A stretch of 64,000 nucleotides of DNA from Miltoncostaea sp963823515 (lineage in GTDB: Bacteria; Actinomycetota; Thermoleophilia; Miltoncostaeales; Miltoncostaeaceae). Below, one piece after another: positions 1 to 8,848 of the stretch. The stretch lies in NCBI GenBank assembly GCA_963823515.1, contig CAWGMB010000002.1, positions 124,001-188,000 of the forward strand, given 5' to 3'. The notes below the pieces were generated by a model. The model was not told the DNA's origin. It saw only the letters and a list, made by a program, of their open reading frames with translations, and made no database searches. A program made the position numbers and the translations under genes. Each line of letters starts with the position of its first letter. Within the stretch, counting starts at the first letter, position 1.

Positions 1-518
1 TCGTGGATCAGGTCGGCGTCGTCGCGCTCGTCGTGGCGCAGGGCCGCCGGGTCGGCCGAGGCGGCGGCCACCACGCCGACGATCAGGCTGGCGTCGCCGA
101 AGCCGTCCACGATGCGCTCCAGGCGGCATTCGAGGTACGCCAGGCATCCGTTGACGAGGACCCCATCGACGACGCGGGCCGGGCTGGTGGTGAGCGCGGC
201 CAGGCCGGTCTTGGCGTCGTCCACCCGCGGCGCGGCCGCCATCGCGATCTGCGCCACCTGCTCGGGGCGCGGGAACGACACGGTGAAGATCTCGGTCGCG
301 AGCACGTTCTGGTACGTGGCGTGGCGGGGGGTGCAGACGAACCCGTAGTGGTTCTGCCAGCCGATCGGCATCGCCATGTGCTTGGGGGCGATGTCGTAGG
401 ACGGGCCCTCGCGGGTCGCCACCAGCACGAGCGGCAGGACCGCGAAGAACCGGTCCCATATCGGGGCGATCCCGACGTCGATGGGGACGGGCGCCGCGGG
501 CTTGTCTCCGGCGTTCAT
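1..518 (-). CDS. Flavin reductase-like domain protein, partial (cut by left edge)
   Basis: The reverse strand reads an open frame from ATG at 518, preceded by an AGGAGG ribosome site, to the window edge (about 172 codons visible, no stop). The product begins MNAGDKPAAPVPID. It contains the segment PIGWQNHYGFVCTPRHATYQ and then VLATEIFTVSFPRPEQV, which resembles the flavin-binding fold of the flavin reductase/flavoredoxin-like domain proteins (an FMN-binding split barrel). Such proteins bind FMN and reduce flavin, or act as oxidoreductases with NAD(P)H, in the cytoplasm. The substrate cannot be told. It is divergent from the M20 peptidase that starts at 706. Family assignment is from pattern memory and is moderate. 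Confidence 0.6.
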   Translation of the reverse strand, partial: MNAGDKPAAPVPIDVGIAPIWDRFFAVLPLVLVATREGPSYDIAPKHMAMPIGWQNHYGFVCTPRHATYQNVLATEIFTVSFPRPEQVAQIAMAAAPRVDDAKTGLAALTTSPARVVDGVLVNGCLAYLECRLERIVDGFGDASLIVGVVAAASADPAALRHDERDDADLIH

Positions 519-705
519 CGGGCCTCCTGGTCCAGTCCGGCCTGAGAGCAGTCTCGGGGCGCCCGGCCGGCCGGTCATCGGCGGACGCCACGGAGCGCGA
601 TGGGTACAAAGCCGCACCCCCGGGCGGGCGAACACTCTCGCCGGGCGCGCCGCCGAGGGGCCATTGTGCAGGTGCCGCACAGTCCGCGGCCGGAGGGCCG
701 AAGCG

Positions 706-1917
706 ATGACGGGTCCACGTGAGGGCACCGAGCAGGTGAGAGCGTCCCGAGCCGCGCCAGGGGAGCTGCTCGAGTGGCTGCGGGGGCGCGAGGACGAGAT
801 GTGCGCGCTGCTCGCCGAGCTCGCGCGAGCGGAGTCGCCGTCCACCGACGCCGGCTCCCAGGAGCGGGTCCGCACCCTCCTCGCCGCCGAGCTGATCGGC
901 CTGGGCCACCGGGTGCGGGAGCCCTCGCGCCCGGGGGGCGGGCGGCACCTGTTGAGCGCGCCCGCCGACCGGCGCCGGGGGCGCCCCTTCCAGCTGCTCG
1001 TGGGGCACCTGGACACGGTCTGGCCCGTGGGGACGCTGGAGACGATGCCGGTGCGCCGGCAGGGGAGCCTGCTCTTCGGACCGGGTGTCTTCGACATGAA
1101 GGGCGGCCTGGTGCAGGCGATCTTCGCCCTTCGCGCGCTGACGGCGCTCGACGCCGAGCCCGAGCTCGCGCCGGTGCTGATGATCTCCTGCGACGAGGAG
1201 ATCGGCAGCCGCGACTCCGGCCGGCACATCGCCCGGCTCGCCCGCGCGGCGTCGCGGGCCATGGTGCTCGAGCCGGCGTTCGGGCATGAGGGCGCGCTGA
1301 AGACCCGCCGCAAGGCCGTCGGCGCCTTCTCGGTCGTGGTGGCCGGGCGGGCGGCCCACGCCGGCATCGATCCCCAGAGCGGCGTGAGCGCCATCCTGGA
1401 GCTCTCGCACCAGGTGCAGCGGCTCTTCTCCCTCAACGACCCCGAGCGGGGGATCACCGTCAACGTGGGCACGATCGACGGGGGGCTGCGGCCGAACGTG
1501 ATCGCGCCCGAGGCGACCGCGAGGCTGGACGTGCGCGTGCCCACCGCAGATGACGCGGTGCGCATCGAGAGGGCCATCCGCGGCCTCGAGCCTCAGGCGC
1601 CCGGGGTCACCATCCGGGTGGAGGGCCGATTCGGGCGGCCGGCCATGGAGGCCACCCCGCGCAACAGGCGGCTCTGGGAGCGGGCGCTCGCCCACGCCGC
1701 CGACCTCGGGATCGCACTCGAGGAGGCCGCAGTCGGAGGGGCCTCCGACGGCAACACCACCAGCCTGCACACCGCCACGCTCGACGGCCTGGGGGCCGTG
1801 GGCGACGGCGCCCACGCCTCCCACGAGCAGATACGGATCCCCACCATGCCCGAGCGCGCGGCCCTGCTGGCGCTGCTCATGCGGGAACCGGACGACCGCG
1901 ACGGGGGCGGACCATGA
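706..1917 (+). CDS. M20 family metallopeptidase (carboxypeptidase G2/ArgE-like)
   Basis: About 403 residues from ATG 706; a longer in-frame reading exists upstream but its residues look non-coding. It carries the di-zinc hydrolase signature of M20: the metal ligand motif HLDTVWP near residue 103, then FDMKGGL with the bridging Asp, the catalytic SCDEEIGS with Glu pair, VLEPAF as a further ligand, and a C-terminal HASHEQ. The middle holds the M20 dimerisation domain (HAGIDPQSGV). The reaction is hydrolysis of an amide bond in an N-acyl amino acid or small peptide; the substrate is unknown. Its stop overlaps the ATG of the following DUF1611 gene (ATGA), so the two are probably translated together and may act on the same acyl-amino acid or D-amino acid. 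Confidence 0.85.
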   Translation: MTGPREGTEQVRASRAAPGELLEWLRGREDEMCALLAELARAESPSTDAGSQERVRTLLAAELIGLGHRVREPSRPGGGRHLLSAPADRRRGRPFQLLVGHLDTVWPVGTLETMPVRRQGSLLFGPGVFDMKGGLVQAIFALRALTALDAEPELAPVLMISCDEEIGSRDSGRHIARLARAASRAMVLEPAFGHEGALKTRRKAVGAFSVVVAGRAAHAGIDPQSGVSAILELSHQVQRLFSLNDPERGITVNVGTIDGGLRPNVIAPEATARLDVRVPTADDAVRIERAIRGLEPQAPGVTIRVEGRFGRPAMEATPRNRRLWERALAHAADLGIALEEAAVGGASDGNTTSLHTATLDGLGAVGDGAHASHEQIRIPTMPERAALLALLMREPDDRDGGGP

Positions 1918-2943
1918 GGACCGTCCGCACCAGCGTCACCCGGATCCTGCCCCCCGGCGAGGGCCCGGTGGACACGATCGCCGTGCCCCGCGAGCGCTGG
2001 CGGACGGGCGACTACGTCGTGGGGCAGGTGGTGGGCCGGGGGTGGCCCCCCTGGCAGGTCGAGGCGGTCTCCGGGCGCCCCGAGGAGGTCTGGGACGAGG
2101 ACCTGATCGTCGGCGTGCTGGGGGAGCGCCGCGCGACGTTGGAGGCCGTCGGGAGCTGGCGCGAGGTCGGCGACGATCTGATGATGAGCACCCTGACCAG
2201 GGCGGGCATCTTCGGCCGGTGCACCTCGTCGGCGCCCTGGATCCGCCACCTACTCATCCCGGTCTCCTACCGCGGGCACCTCGCCGCCGGCGGCGGGGGG
2301 ACGATCTCGATGTCCGACGTCGCGCTGCCCCCGCGCGATCCGCCCGTCGCGCTCCCGCCGGTGGCGCTCCTGATCGCCTCGTCGATGAGCGCGGGCAAGA
2401 CGACCGCCGCCAAGGCGATCATCCGCCGCGCCAGCCGGCGCGGCCTGCGGGTGGCGGGCGCGAAGCTCGCGGGCGTCGGGCGCTACTCGGACATCCTGGG
2501 CATGCGCGACGCCGGGGCGCAGGTGATCGTCGATTTCGTCAACGCCGGGTTGCCGTCGACCATCACCACGGCGTCGGCGATGACCGGCGCCCTCGCACCG
2601 CATCCTCGGCGAGGTCGCCGACGCCGAGGTGGACCTCCTGGTCGCCGAGGTGGGCGCCTCGCCGCTCGAGCCCTACCGGGGGGATCTGGCCATCGCGGCG
2701 CTGGGGGGCCACGTGGGGCTGACCGTGCTCTGCTCGTCGGACGCCTACGCCGTCAAAGGAGCGATGGACGCGTTCGGAGTGGCGCCCGACGTGGTCGCCG
2801 GACAGGTGGCGGCCACGACGGCCGGCGTCGACCTCGTCGCGCGGCTCACCGGGCTGGAGACCCTCGACGTGATCGACCCCGCCCAGGGGGAGCGCCTCGA
2901 CGCGCTCCTCGAGATGGCGCTCGCCGGGCCGGGACGCCGCTGA
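1914..2943 (+). pseudogene. DUF1611 (DgcN-like) P-loop protein, disrupted by one frameshift
   Basis: Translation starts at ATG 1914, overlapping the M20 stop. The first frame runs through a P-loop (SSMSAGKTTAAKA, near residue 160) and MRDAGAQVIVDFVN. Homology then continues one frame over from about 2596 (HRILGEVADAEVDLLVAEVG) to a TGA at 2941-2943. The switch lies between 2583 and 2598, so one base has been gained or lost. Full length would be about 343 residues, usual for DUF1611. Members studied under the name DgcN take part in D-glutamate/D-amino-acid use; applying that here is inference, weakly supported by the coupled M20 peptidase. Either a real disabling mutation or a consensus error: everything else in the gene looks intact. 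Confidence 0.75.
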
Positions 2944-2960
2944 GCGGTCCGCGCGCCCGC

Positions 2961-4145
2961 TCAGGCCAGCCGGCAGCAGCGGACGCGCTCGCCCGCCTCC
3001 AGGCGCTCGGCCTCGGCCGGGATCACGGCGAGGTGGGTGGCCCCGGCGAGTGAGGTCATGTCATGAGAGGCCTGGCGCGCCATCGGGCGCAGGGCGCCGG
3101 CGGCCTCGGTGCAGCGGATCAGCTCGGTCCGTGGGGTCCGCTTCGCGTAGGTGGCCGCGAGGGGCATGGTGGTGCCCCAGTCGTCCTCGTGGCTGAGGAG
3201 CGGGCGGGCGAAGGCGTGGAAGCAGACCGCCGCGCTCACCGGGTTGCCGGGGAGGCCGAGCACGACCTGCGAGCCGCGTACTCCGAGCCAGAGCGGATGG
3301 CCCGGGCGGATCTCGACCCCGAAGAGGGTCTCGCGCACGCCGAGGGCCTCGAAGGCGGGGCGCAGGTGGTCGTGGCGCCCCACCGAGACGCCGCCCGTGG
3401 TGATCAGGAGGTCGGGCGCGGGATCGGCGTCCAGGGCGGCGCGGATCGCCGCGATCGTGGCCTCGCGCTCGTCGGGCATCACCCCGCTCGTCAGCACGTC
3501 GGCCCCGGCCGTGATCGCCTGTGCCGAGATGCCGGGACGGTTCGCGTCGTAGACCTGGCCGGGCTGGAGCACCTTCTCGTGCGACACGACCTCGTCACCG
3601 CTGCCGAGCACCGTCACCCGCAGCCGCCGGTCGCAGAGCGCCTCGCCGATCCCCATCGCGGCGATGGCGGCGATCTCGTGGGCCCTGACGTGGTGCGAGG
3701 CCGGCAGCAGCAGGTCGCCGCGGCGCGAGTCCTCGGCCCGGCGGCGCACGAACATGCCCTCGGACGGGGGCACCGTGGCGACGACGTGGCCGTCGGCCTC
3801 GGCGGCGTCCTCCCGGCGCAGGATCGCATCGAGCGCGTCGGGCAGCACCGCGCCGGTCGAGATCCGGATCGCCTCGCCCGCGCCGACGGCGCCCACGAAC
3901 GGCGCCCCCGCCCGGCTCTCGCCCACGATGCGCAGCGGCGCCCCGCCGGCCGCCTCGGCGGCGCGGAGCGCGAACCCGTCCATGGCCGAGTTGGTGAAGG
4001 CCGGGTTGTCGATTCGCGCGCGCAGGTCGCGCGCCAGGCGGCGACCGACCAGAGCGTCGAGGGGGACGACCTCGGGGTCCGGCAGCGGCGCCCGCGAGCG
4101 CATCTCCTCGCGCGCCTCGTCGAAGGTGACGTCGCGCAGGCTCAC
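2961..4145 (-). CDS. moeA: Molybdopterin molybdenumtransferase MoeA
   Basis: About 394 residues from GTG 4145 to TGA at 2961-2963. MoeA inserts molybdate into adenylylated molybdopterin in the last step of molybdenum cofactor synthesis, in the cytoplasm. Family landmarks are visible in order: NSAMDGFAL near the start, the domain with GEAIRISTGAVLP, the MogA-like nucleotide-binding domain with TTGGVSVGRHDH, and GLPGNPVSA, followed by the C-terminal beta domain. The start codon overlaps the stop of the upstream GH3 gene by four bases (GTGA on the minus strand), so moeA is probably translationally coupled to it. No other Moco genes lie in the window. Confidence 0.92.
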   Translation of the reverse strand: MSLRDVTFDEAREEMRSRAPLPDPEVVPLDALVGRRLARDLRARIDNPAFTNSAMDGFALRAAEAAGGAPLRIVGESRAGAPFVGAVGAGEAIRISTGAVLPDALDAILRREDAAEADGHVVATVPPSEGMFVRRRAEDSRRGDLLLPASHHVRAHEIAAIAAMGIGEALCDRRLRVTVLGSGDEVVSHEKVLQPGQVYDANRPGISAQAITAGADVLTSGVMPDEREATIAAIRAALDADPAPDLLITTGGVSVGRHDHLRPAFEALGVRETLFGVEIRPGHPLWLGVRGSQVVLGLPGNPVSAAVCFHAFARPLLSHEDDWGTTMPLAATYAKRTPRTELIRCTEAAGALRPMARQASHDMTSLAGATHLAVIPAEAERLEAGERVRCCRLA

Positions 4146-5192
4146 CGCAGCCCCCGGCGCAGGGCGAGGATCCTGCCGACGGCCGCCTCGTGCCTGCGGG
4201 CGCGAGAGCGTGCCGCGCCGGAGCCCCCGCGCGATCGCCGCAGCCGAGGCCGTGCCCGCGGCGAAGCCGGTATGGATGAGCAGGTCGGAGCCGGCAGAGG
4301 CCGCGCGCACGGCCACCGCGCCCGTGCCGCCGACCGGCGCGAGCGCCGGCGTGTCGAGCGCGTCGGTGACCGTGACCCCCGTGAAGCCGAGCTCGGTGCG
4401 CAGCAGGTCGGCCGCGATCGGGCGCGAGAGCGCGGCGGGCACGCCGGGGTCGAGCGCCGGGTAGACGGCGGTGCCGAGCATGACCATGGGCACGTCATGG
4501 GAGATCAGCGCCCGGAAGGGGCGCAGGTCGATCCGGCGCAGGGTGGCCCCCGGAAGGCGGATCCGCACGGGCGCCTGGTCGGTGCTGACCGTCGCCGCCC
4601 CGATGCCCGGGAAGTGCTTGGCCGTCGCGGCGACTCCACCCTGGCGCAGCCCGGTGGCGAACGCCGTCGCGGCGCCGGCCACCCGGCCCGGCGACCGGCC
4701 GAAGATGCGCCCGTCGGCGGCGAGGGCCGAGCCCGGGCGCGCCACGTCGGCGACCGGTGCGAGGTCGACGTTGATCCCCGCGGCGGCGAGGGAGCGCCCG
4801 GTGGCGCGGCCGGCGGCGCGCGCGGCGCGCGGGCCCTGCGCCCCAAGGTCCGCCGCCGAGCGCGTGGGCGGCGCGGCCAGGCGGCGCACCCGCCCGCCCT
4901 CCTGGTCGATCATCACCAGCAGCGGCGCGTCGAGCGCCGGGGGGCGCGGGATCGACTGCAATCGCGCGGTCAGCGCGCGCGCGGCGGCGCGGCTCGGCAC
5001 GTTGCCACCCAGCAGCAGGACGGCCCCGGCCTCGCCCCGGCGGATGCGCCGCACCAGGCCGGGGGGCGGCACGGTGCCCGGGAAGCCGTAGACCATCCGC
5101 TGGCCCGCCAGCTGCGCCGTGCTGAGCGTGGAGAGGTCCGCCGCGGGCGTGCCGGGGCCGCCGGCGGCGACCCCGGCCACGACGGCCCCCAC
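4142..5192 (-). pseudogene. Glycoside hydrolase family 3 (NagZ-like), frameshifted near its 3' end
   Basis: The frame contains the GH3 hexosaminidase marks MIDQEGGRVRR, KHFPGIG and the nucleophile region VTDALDTPAL, after a short hydrophobic N-terminus that looks like a signal sequence. NagZ-type enzymes remove N-acetylglucosamine from peptidoglycan fragments or glycans. The last 17 or so residues (RHEAAVGRILALRRGLR, stop 4142-4144) are in another frame; the shift lies around 4185-4207. Without it the reading fuses straight into moeA. The start is unsure: the first usual codon in frame is GTG 5192, but the hydrophobic stretch begins upstream near 5219, where only CTG is available. It follows msrB by 23 bases. 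A single indel, real or technical, explains the break. Confidence 0.7.
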
Positions 5193-5215
5193 GAGCCCGG
5201 CGAGGACCCCGCCGA

Positions 5216-5620
5216 TCAGCCCTCTCCCCGCTCCTCGAAGTCGAGCGAGGCCGAGTTGATGCAGTACCGCAGCCCGGTCGGCGCCGGCCCGTCCTCGAAG
5301 ACGTGCCCGAGGTGCGCGCCGCAGTTCTGGCAGAGCACCTCGGTGCGCACCATCCCGTAGGCGGTGTCGGTGCGGTCGGCGACCTTGTCGGGGTCGGCCG
5401 GCCGGAAGAAGCTCGGCCATCCGCTGCCCGACTCGAACTTCGTCTCCGAGTCGAACAGGGGCTCGCCGCAGCAGACGCACGTGTAGACGCCGTCCTCGTG
5501 GTGATCCCAGAACGCGCCCGTGAAGGCCCGCTCGGTAGCGCCCTGGCGGGTCACGGCGTACTGCTCGGGCGACAGGCGCTCCCGCCACTCGGTCTCGCGT
5601 TGCGTGGTCTCGTCGGCCAT
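5216..5620 (-). CDS. msrB: Peptide-methionine (R)-S-oxide reductase MsrB
   Basis: The 134-residue product starts at ATG 5620, preceded by a GGAGG site. MsrB reduces the R epimer of methionine sulfoxide in proteins, using thioredoxin. All four zinc-binding cysteines are visible (CVCC near residue 48 and CQNC near residue 97), as is the catalytic cysteine in RYCINSASLDF near the C-terminus. The signature SGSGWPSF is present. Length fits a stand-alone cytoplasmic MsrB without an MsrA domain. It heads a minus-strand run with the GH3 gene and moeA, with no obvious functional link between them. Confidence 0.95.
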   Translation of the reverse strand: MADETTQRETEWRERLSPEQYAVTRQGATERAFTGAFWDHHEDGVYTCVCCGEPLFDSETKFESGSGWPSFFRPADPDKVADRTDTAYGMVRTEVLCQNCGAHLGHVFEDGPAPTGLRYCINSASLDFEERGEG

Positions 5621-5729
5621 GCGGTCCTCCCCGATGCGTCTCGTGGATCCTGGGTGCAATGTCGCACAACACGGTCCCACCGCGACCTTACGGTTGAAGG
5701 AACGGCGCCGACACGCCGACAAAGGGGAT

Positions 5730-6821
5730 GTGACGCGACGTTTCCTCCTGTCCGCCTCCGTCGCGCTCGGCTCCCTCTGGAGCTCGGGCGCGGCGGTGGC
5801 AGCGTCACAGCCGCCTCCACCGCCCACCCCCGCGCCCCCGGCCCTCGCGGCGCCCGCCCCGACGACGGCGCCCGCCGCCGGGCTCGACTCGTGGGCCCAG
5901 CCCGCCGCCAAGGCGCTCATGGCCGACGGATCGTGGCCCGAGCTCGCCGGGGACGACCTCTCGCGCGACGCCACCCGCGGGGACCTCGACCGGGCGCTCG
6001 CCATCCTCACCGGCACGCCCGGCACGAGCTCCGACCCCACCCGACCCCTGAGCGTCTGGACCGGGCACCTGCTGGTGGTGCGGGCCCTCGGGCTGCGGCC
6101 GGAGATGCGCGGCATCGCGCGCATCGCGATCGACGGCGGCGGCAGGCTGCGGCTGCCGCGCTACGCGGCGAGCGAGATCCTGGCCAGGGAGCTCGGATTC
6201 GTCTACAACCAGCCCTCCTCGCGCGACGCCCGCGAGCGGAGTCGCCGCCAGACGATGCGCCTCGCCGATCTGGTCTACATGGTCGACCGGGCCCGGAGGG
6301 TCGGCTCATGGCAGCGCGCCACGCTCGCCCGCTACCGCGAGGTCCGCCTGCCCGCGATGAGCACCGAGCGCCTGGCGGTCGTGCAGGCGGCGCTTCGGCA
6401 GGTGGGCCAGCCCTACGTCTGGGGCGGCGACTGGCCCGGCGTGCGCTCGCCCTGGGGCGCCCAGCGCCACGGCGGCTTCGACTGCTCGGGCCTGGTCTGG
6501 TGGGCTTTCAAGGGCAGCGCCGGATCGCGCCAGATGTCTCTCGGCGACGGTCTCCTCGGCCGCACCGCCGACGCGATGGCCTTCGAGCGGCCCGCCGAGC
6601 GCGAGCCGGTCGCGGCGCTCGCCCCCGGCGACCTCGTCTTCTTCGGGCCCAAGGGCCCGAGGAGCCGCAGGGGCTCCATCTCGCACACCGGGATCGCCGC
6701 CGGCAACGGCTGGATGGTCCACTCGTCGGGCTCGCGCGGAGGGGTCGCGCTCAGCCATCTCGACGACTACTGGCCCTCGGCCACCGCCTTCGGCCGCCGC
6801 GTGGCCCAGCTCGGCGCATAG
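5730..6821 (+). CDS. Secreted NlpC/P60 (C40) peptidoglycan endopeptidase
   Basis: About 363 residues. GTG 5730 is chosen because an AAAGGGGA site sits just upstream and because it opens a classic signal peptide (MTRRFLLSASVALGSLW, cleavage likely near AVAAS). A Pro/Ala-rich linker follows, then a region of unknown fold, then a C-terminal NlpC/P60 domain from about residue 215. The catalytic Cys is in FDCSGLVWW, and the His in SHTGIA begins the His part of the triad. Such enzymes cut the stem peptide of peptidoglycan outside the membrane during growth or division. The TAG stop lies inside the left end of the MITE-like repeat at 6820-6983, so the element could have changed the last residues. 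Confidence 0.85.
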   Translation: MTRRFLLSASVALGSLWSSGAAVAASQPPPPPTPAPPALAAPAPTTAPAAGLDSWAQPAAKALMADGSWPELAGDDLSRDATRGDLDRALAILTGTPGTSSDPTRPLSVWTGHLLVVRALGLRPEMRGIARIAIDGGGRLRLPRYAASEILARELGFVYNQPSSRDARERSRRQTMRLADLVYMVDRARRVGSWQRATLARYREVRLPAMSTERLAVVQAALRQVGQPYVWGGDWPGVRSPWGAQRHGGFDCSGLVWWAFKGSAGSRQMSLGDGLLGRTADAMAFERPAEREPVAALAPGDLVFFGPKGPRSRRGSISHTGIAAGNGWMVHSSGSRGGVALSHLDDYWPSATAFGRRVAQLGA

Positions 6822-6983
6822 AAGGTCTTCAGAATGACGAGCACGGCCATCCGCTCGCTGCGAATCATCGCGAAGCGGCGTCCTCGGTCGGGGCGATAGC
6901 GACCGCTATCGCACCCTCCCTGCGTCCTTGCCTCGCGGGATTCTCGCGGCGGACTGACCCCGCTTCATTCTGAAAGACCTTCT
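6820..6983. mobile_element. MITE-like element with 18-base terminal inverted repeats
   Basis: The left end AGAAGGTCTTCAGAATGA (6820-6837) is repeated in inverted form at 6965-6983 (TCATTCTGAAAGACCTTCT), with only a one-base gap. The interior has a perfect short inverted repeat around 6893-6912 (CGATAGCG and CGCTATCG) and looser complementarity, so the whole 164 bases could fold back. It contains no open frame of note. This is the form of a miniature inverted-repeat element, but no target-site duplication is clear. It could instead be an unusually long hairpin 3' of the NlpC gene. Confidence 0.5.
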
Positions 6984-6984
6984 T

Positions 6985-7002
6985 AGGGCCTCCGGAGGCC
7001 CT
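6985..7002. terminator. Perfect 18-base palindrome after the MITE-like element
   Basis: AGGGCCTCCGGAGGCCCT is its own reverse complement. It lies immediately right of the MITE-like element and about 130 bases before the aldehyde dehydrogenase gene. No T tract follows on either strand. It may act as a terminator hairpin for the NlpC gene or as a protein site; the call is tentative. The rest of 7003-7133 shows nothing clear beyond a GC-rich palindrome near 7075-7086. Confidence 0.3.
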
Positions 7003-7133
7003 GCTGGGAACGTGGAGGGCGCCGTCCTGGCCACCCGATCCGCCTCGGACCGGCCGCACGTCCCCGCGGGCGCCCCCGGGCCCCGGGTCATATCCTCGAG
7101 GTGTCCCCTGGAGCCCCATCACCGAGGTCCACC

Positions 7134-8583
7134 ATGTCGATCCACAGCCCGGCGCTCGACCCGGGGCAGCCGACCGGCCTGTTCCTCGAGGGCGCGTTCG
7201 ACGCGCGCAACGAGGACCTGGCGGTGACCAACCCGTACAGCGGCGAGACCATCGCCACCGTGGCCGTGGGCGGTCCCGACGATGTCGCCGCGGCCGTGGC
7301 GGGCGCCCGCGCCCACCTCGTCGGTGCATCCGGCCGCCGAGCGCGCCGAGGTGCTCGAGCGCGCGGCGCGGCTGGTTGCCGAGCGGGCCGAGGCCTTCGC
7401 CCGGACCATCTGCATGGAGGCCGGAAAGCCGCTGAAGCAGTCGCGGGCGGAGGCGGCGCGCTGCATCGACACGCTCACCTTCTCGGCGGTCGAGGCGCGC
7501 ACGCTCGCCGGGGAGTTGGTCCCCATGGACGGCAGCGGCGCCGGGGCCGGAAAGCTCGGGATGATCGTGCGCGAGCCGATCGGCGTCGTCGGGGCGATCA
7601 GCCCCTTCAACTTCCCGCTCAACCTGGTGGCCCACAAGGTGGCGCCGGCCATCGCCGCGGGTTGCCCGGTTGTGCTGAAGCCCGCCTCGGCCACGCCGCT
7701 GTCGGCGCTGCTGCTCGCGCGGACGCTGTCCGACGCCGGCCTGCCGGCCGGCTTCCTGTCGGTCGTGGTGGGCGGCGGCGGCACGGTGGGCGACGCCCTC
7801 GTGGAGCACCCGGACGTGCCGATGATCTCGTTCACGGGCAGCCCGCCGGTCGGCTGGGGCATCCGCCAGCGCCAGCCGCGCAAGGAGGTCGCGCTCGAGC
7901 TCGGCAACTCGACGCCGGTGATCGTGGAGGCCGACGCCGATCTGGAGCGGGCGGCCGCCAGGCTCGCCGCCTCGGGCTACACGCACGCCGGCCAGTCCTG
8001 CATCTCGGTCCAGCGCGTCTACGTGCAGTCGGCGGTGTTCGAGCGCTTCCGCGAGCTGTTCGTGGAGGCCGTCGAGGAACTGGTGGTGGGCGATCCGATG
8101 GACGAGGCCACCGACACCGGCCCGCTGATCGACACCGGCAACCGCGACCGCGTGGTCGAGTGGATCGACGAGGCCCTGCGCGGGGGGGCCCGCGCGCTCA
8201 CGGGCGCCGAGGTGCGCGAGGGATTGCTGCGCCCGACGATCCTCGAGGGGATCGACCCGGCCATGAGGGTGTCGTGCGAGGAGGTCTTCGGCCCGGTCGT
8301 CGGGCTGGCGGCCTACGACACGATCGACGAGGCCATCGAACTCGCCAACTCCTCGCCCTTCGGCCTGCAGGCCGGGATCTTCACCTCGCGCGTGGACGCC
8401 GCCCTCGGATGGGCGCGCCGCCTGCACTTCGGCGGCGTGCTGATCAACGAGACGCCGACCTTCCGCGCCGATCAGATGCCCTACGGCGGCGTGAAGGAGA
8501 GCGGCAACACCCGCGAGGGGCCCCGGTTCACGGTCGAGCACATGACCGAGCGCAAGCTCGTGCTGATCGACCTCCCGGGCTAG
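7134..8583 (+). pseudogene. Aldehyde dehydrogenase family protein, one frameshift near its 5' end
   Basis: ATG 7134 opens a reading with a typical ALDH N-terminus (LAVTNPYSGETIATV). Homology then moves to another frame between about 7312 and 7330 and continues (HPAAERAEVLERAARLV) to TAG 8583. The catalytic half is intact: NAD-binding Rossmann segment with SPFNFPLNLVAHKV, the general-base region LELGNSTPVIVE, the nucleophile in AGQSCISVQRVYV, and a C-terminal GVKESGNTREGP. About 482 residues when the shift is repaired, normal for the family. It oxidises an aldehyde to the acid with NAD(P)+; the substrate is unknown. The 5' location of the shift and intact remainder leave a consensus error quite possible. 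Confidence 0.8.
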
Positions 8584-8600
8584 CCACCCGGGGAAATTGT

Positions 8601-8634
8601 CCGCAGGGGACGGGGTCCCGCCCGTCCCCTGCGG
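8601..8634. terminator. Strong hairpin after the aldehyde dehydrogenase gene
   Basis: A perfect 14-base stem (CCGCAGGGGACGGG at 8601-8614 pairing with 8621-8634) closes a 6-base loop, 17 bases after the stop codon. There is no T tract, as is common in high-GC actinobacterial terminators. It is the likely end of the aldehyde dehydrogenase transcript. Between it and 8848 nothing else is firmly supported. Confidence 0.6.
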
Positions 8635-8848
8635 GATCCGGCGATCCGGGTGCCCTCCGGATGCCAGTTGGGGACGCGGCATGCCAGGAGGTTCACTCCG
8701 ACCGTCGCGCCGTCCCGCACCAAGGTCATCGTCTCCTCAAGAAACGAGTCGATCCCCCTCATGGGGGATATTGCGCCCCGGCGGACCGGCGCGGGGCCCG
8801 CGACGAAGCCCGACCGGTCCGCGAGGAGCGCAGATCGGGCCCTCCGGC

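Noticed and set aside
1..705. Long plus-strand readings across the left edge and far upstream of the M20 start
   Set aside because: Their residues are Arg/Gly-rich shadows of the minus-strand flavin-reductase-like gene; ATG 706 gives the usual M20 length.
2961..5672. A single minus-strand reading that joins GH3 and MoeA in one long product
   Set aside because: The true GH3 C-terminus lies in another frame with its stop overlapping the moeA GTG; the fusion is a by-product of the frameshift near 4195.
8580..8763. A 60-residue minus-strand frame starting MRGIDSFLEETMTLV
   Set aside because: It runs through the terminator hairpin of the aldehyde dehydrogenase gene, has no family likeness, and its best ribosome site is only 3 bases from an inner ATG.
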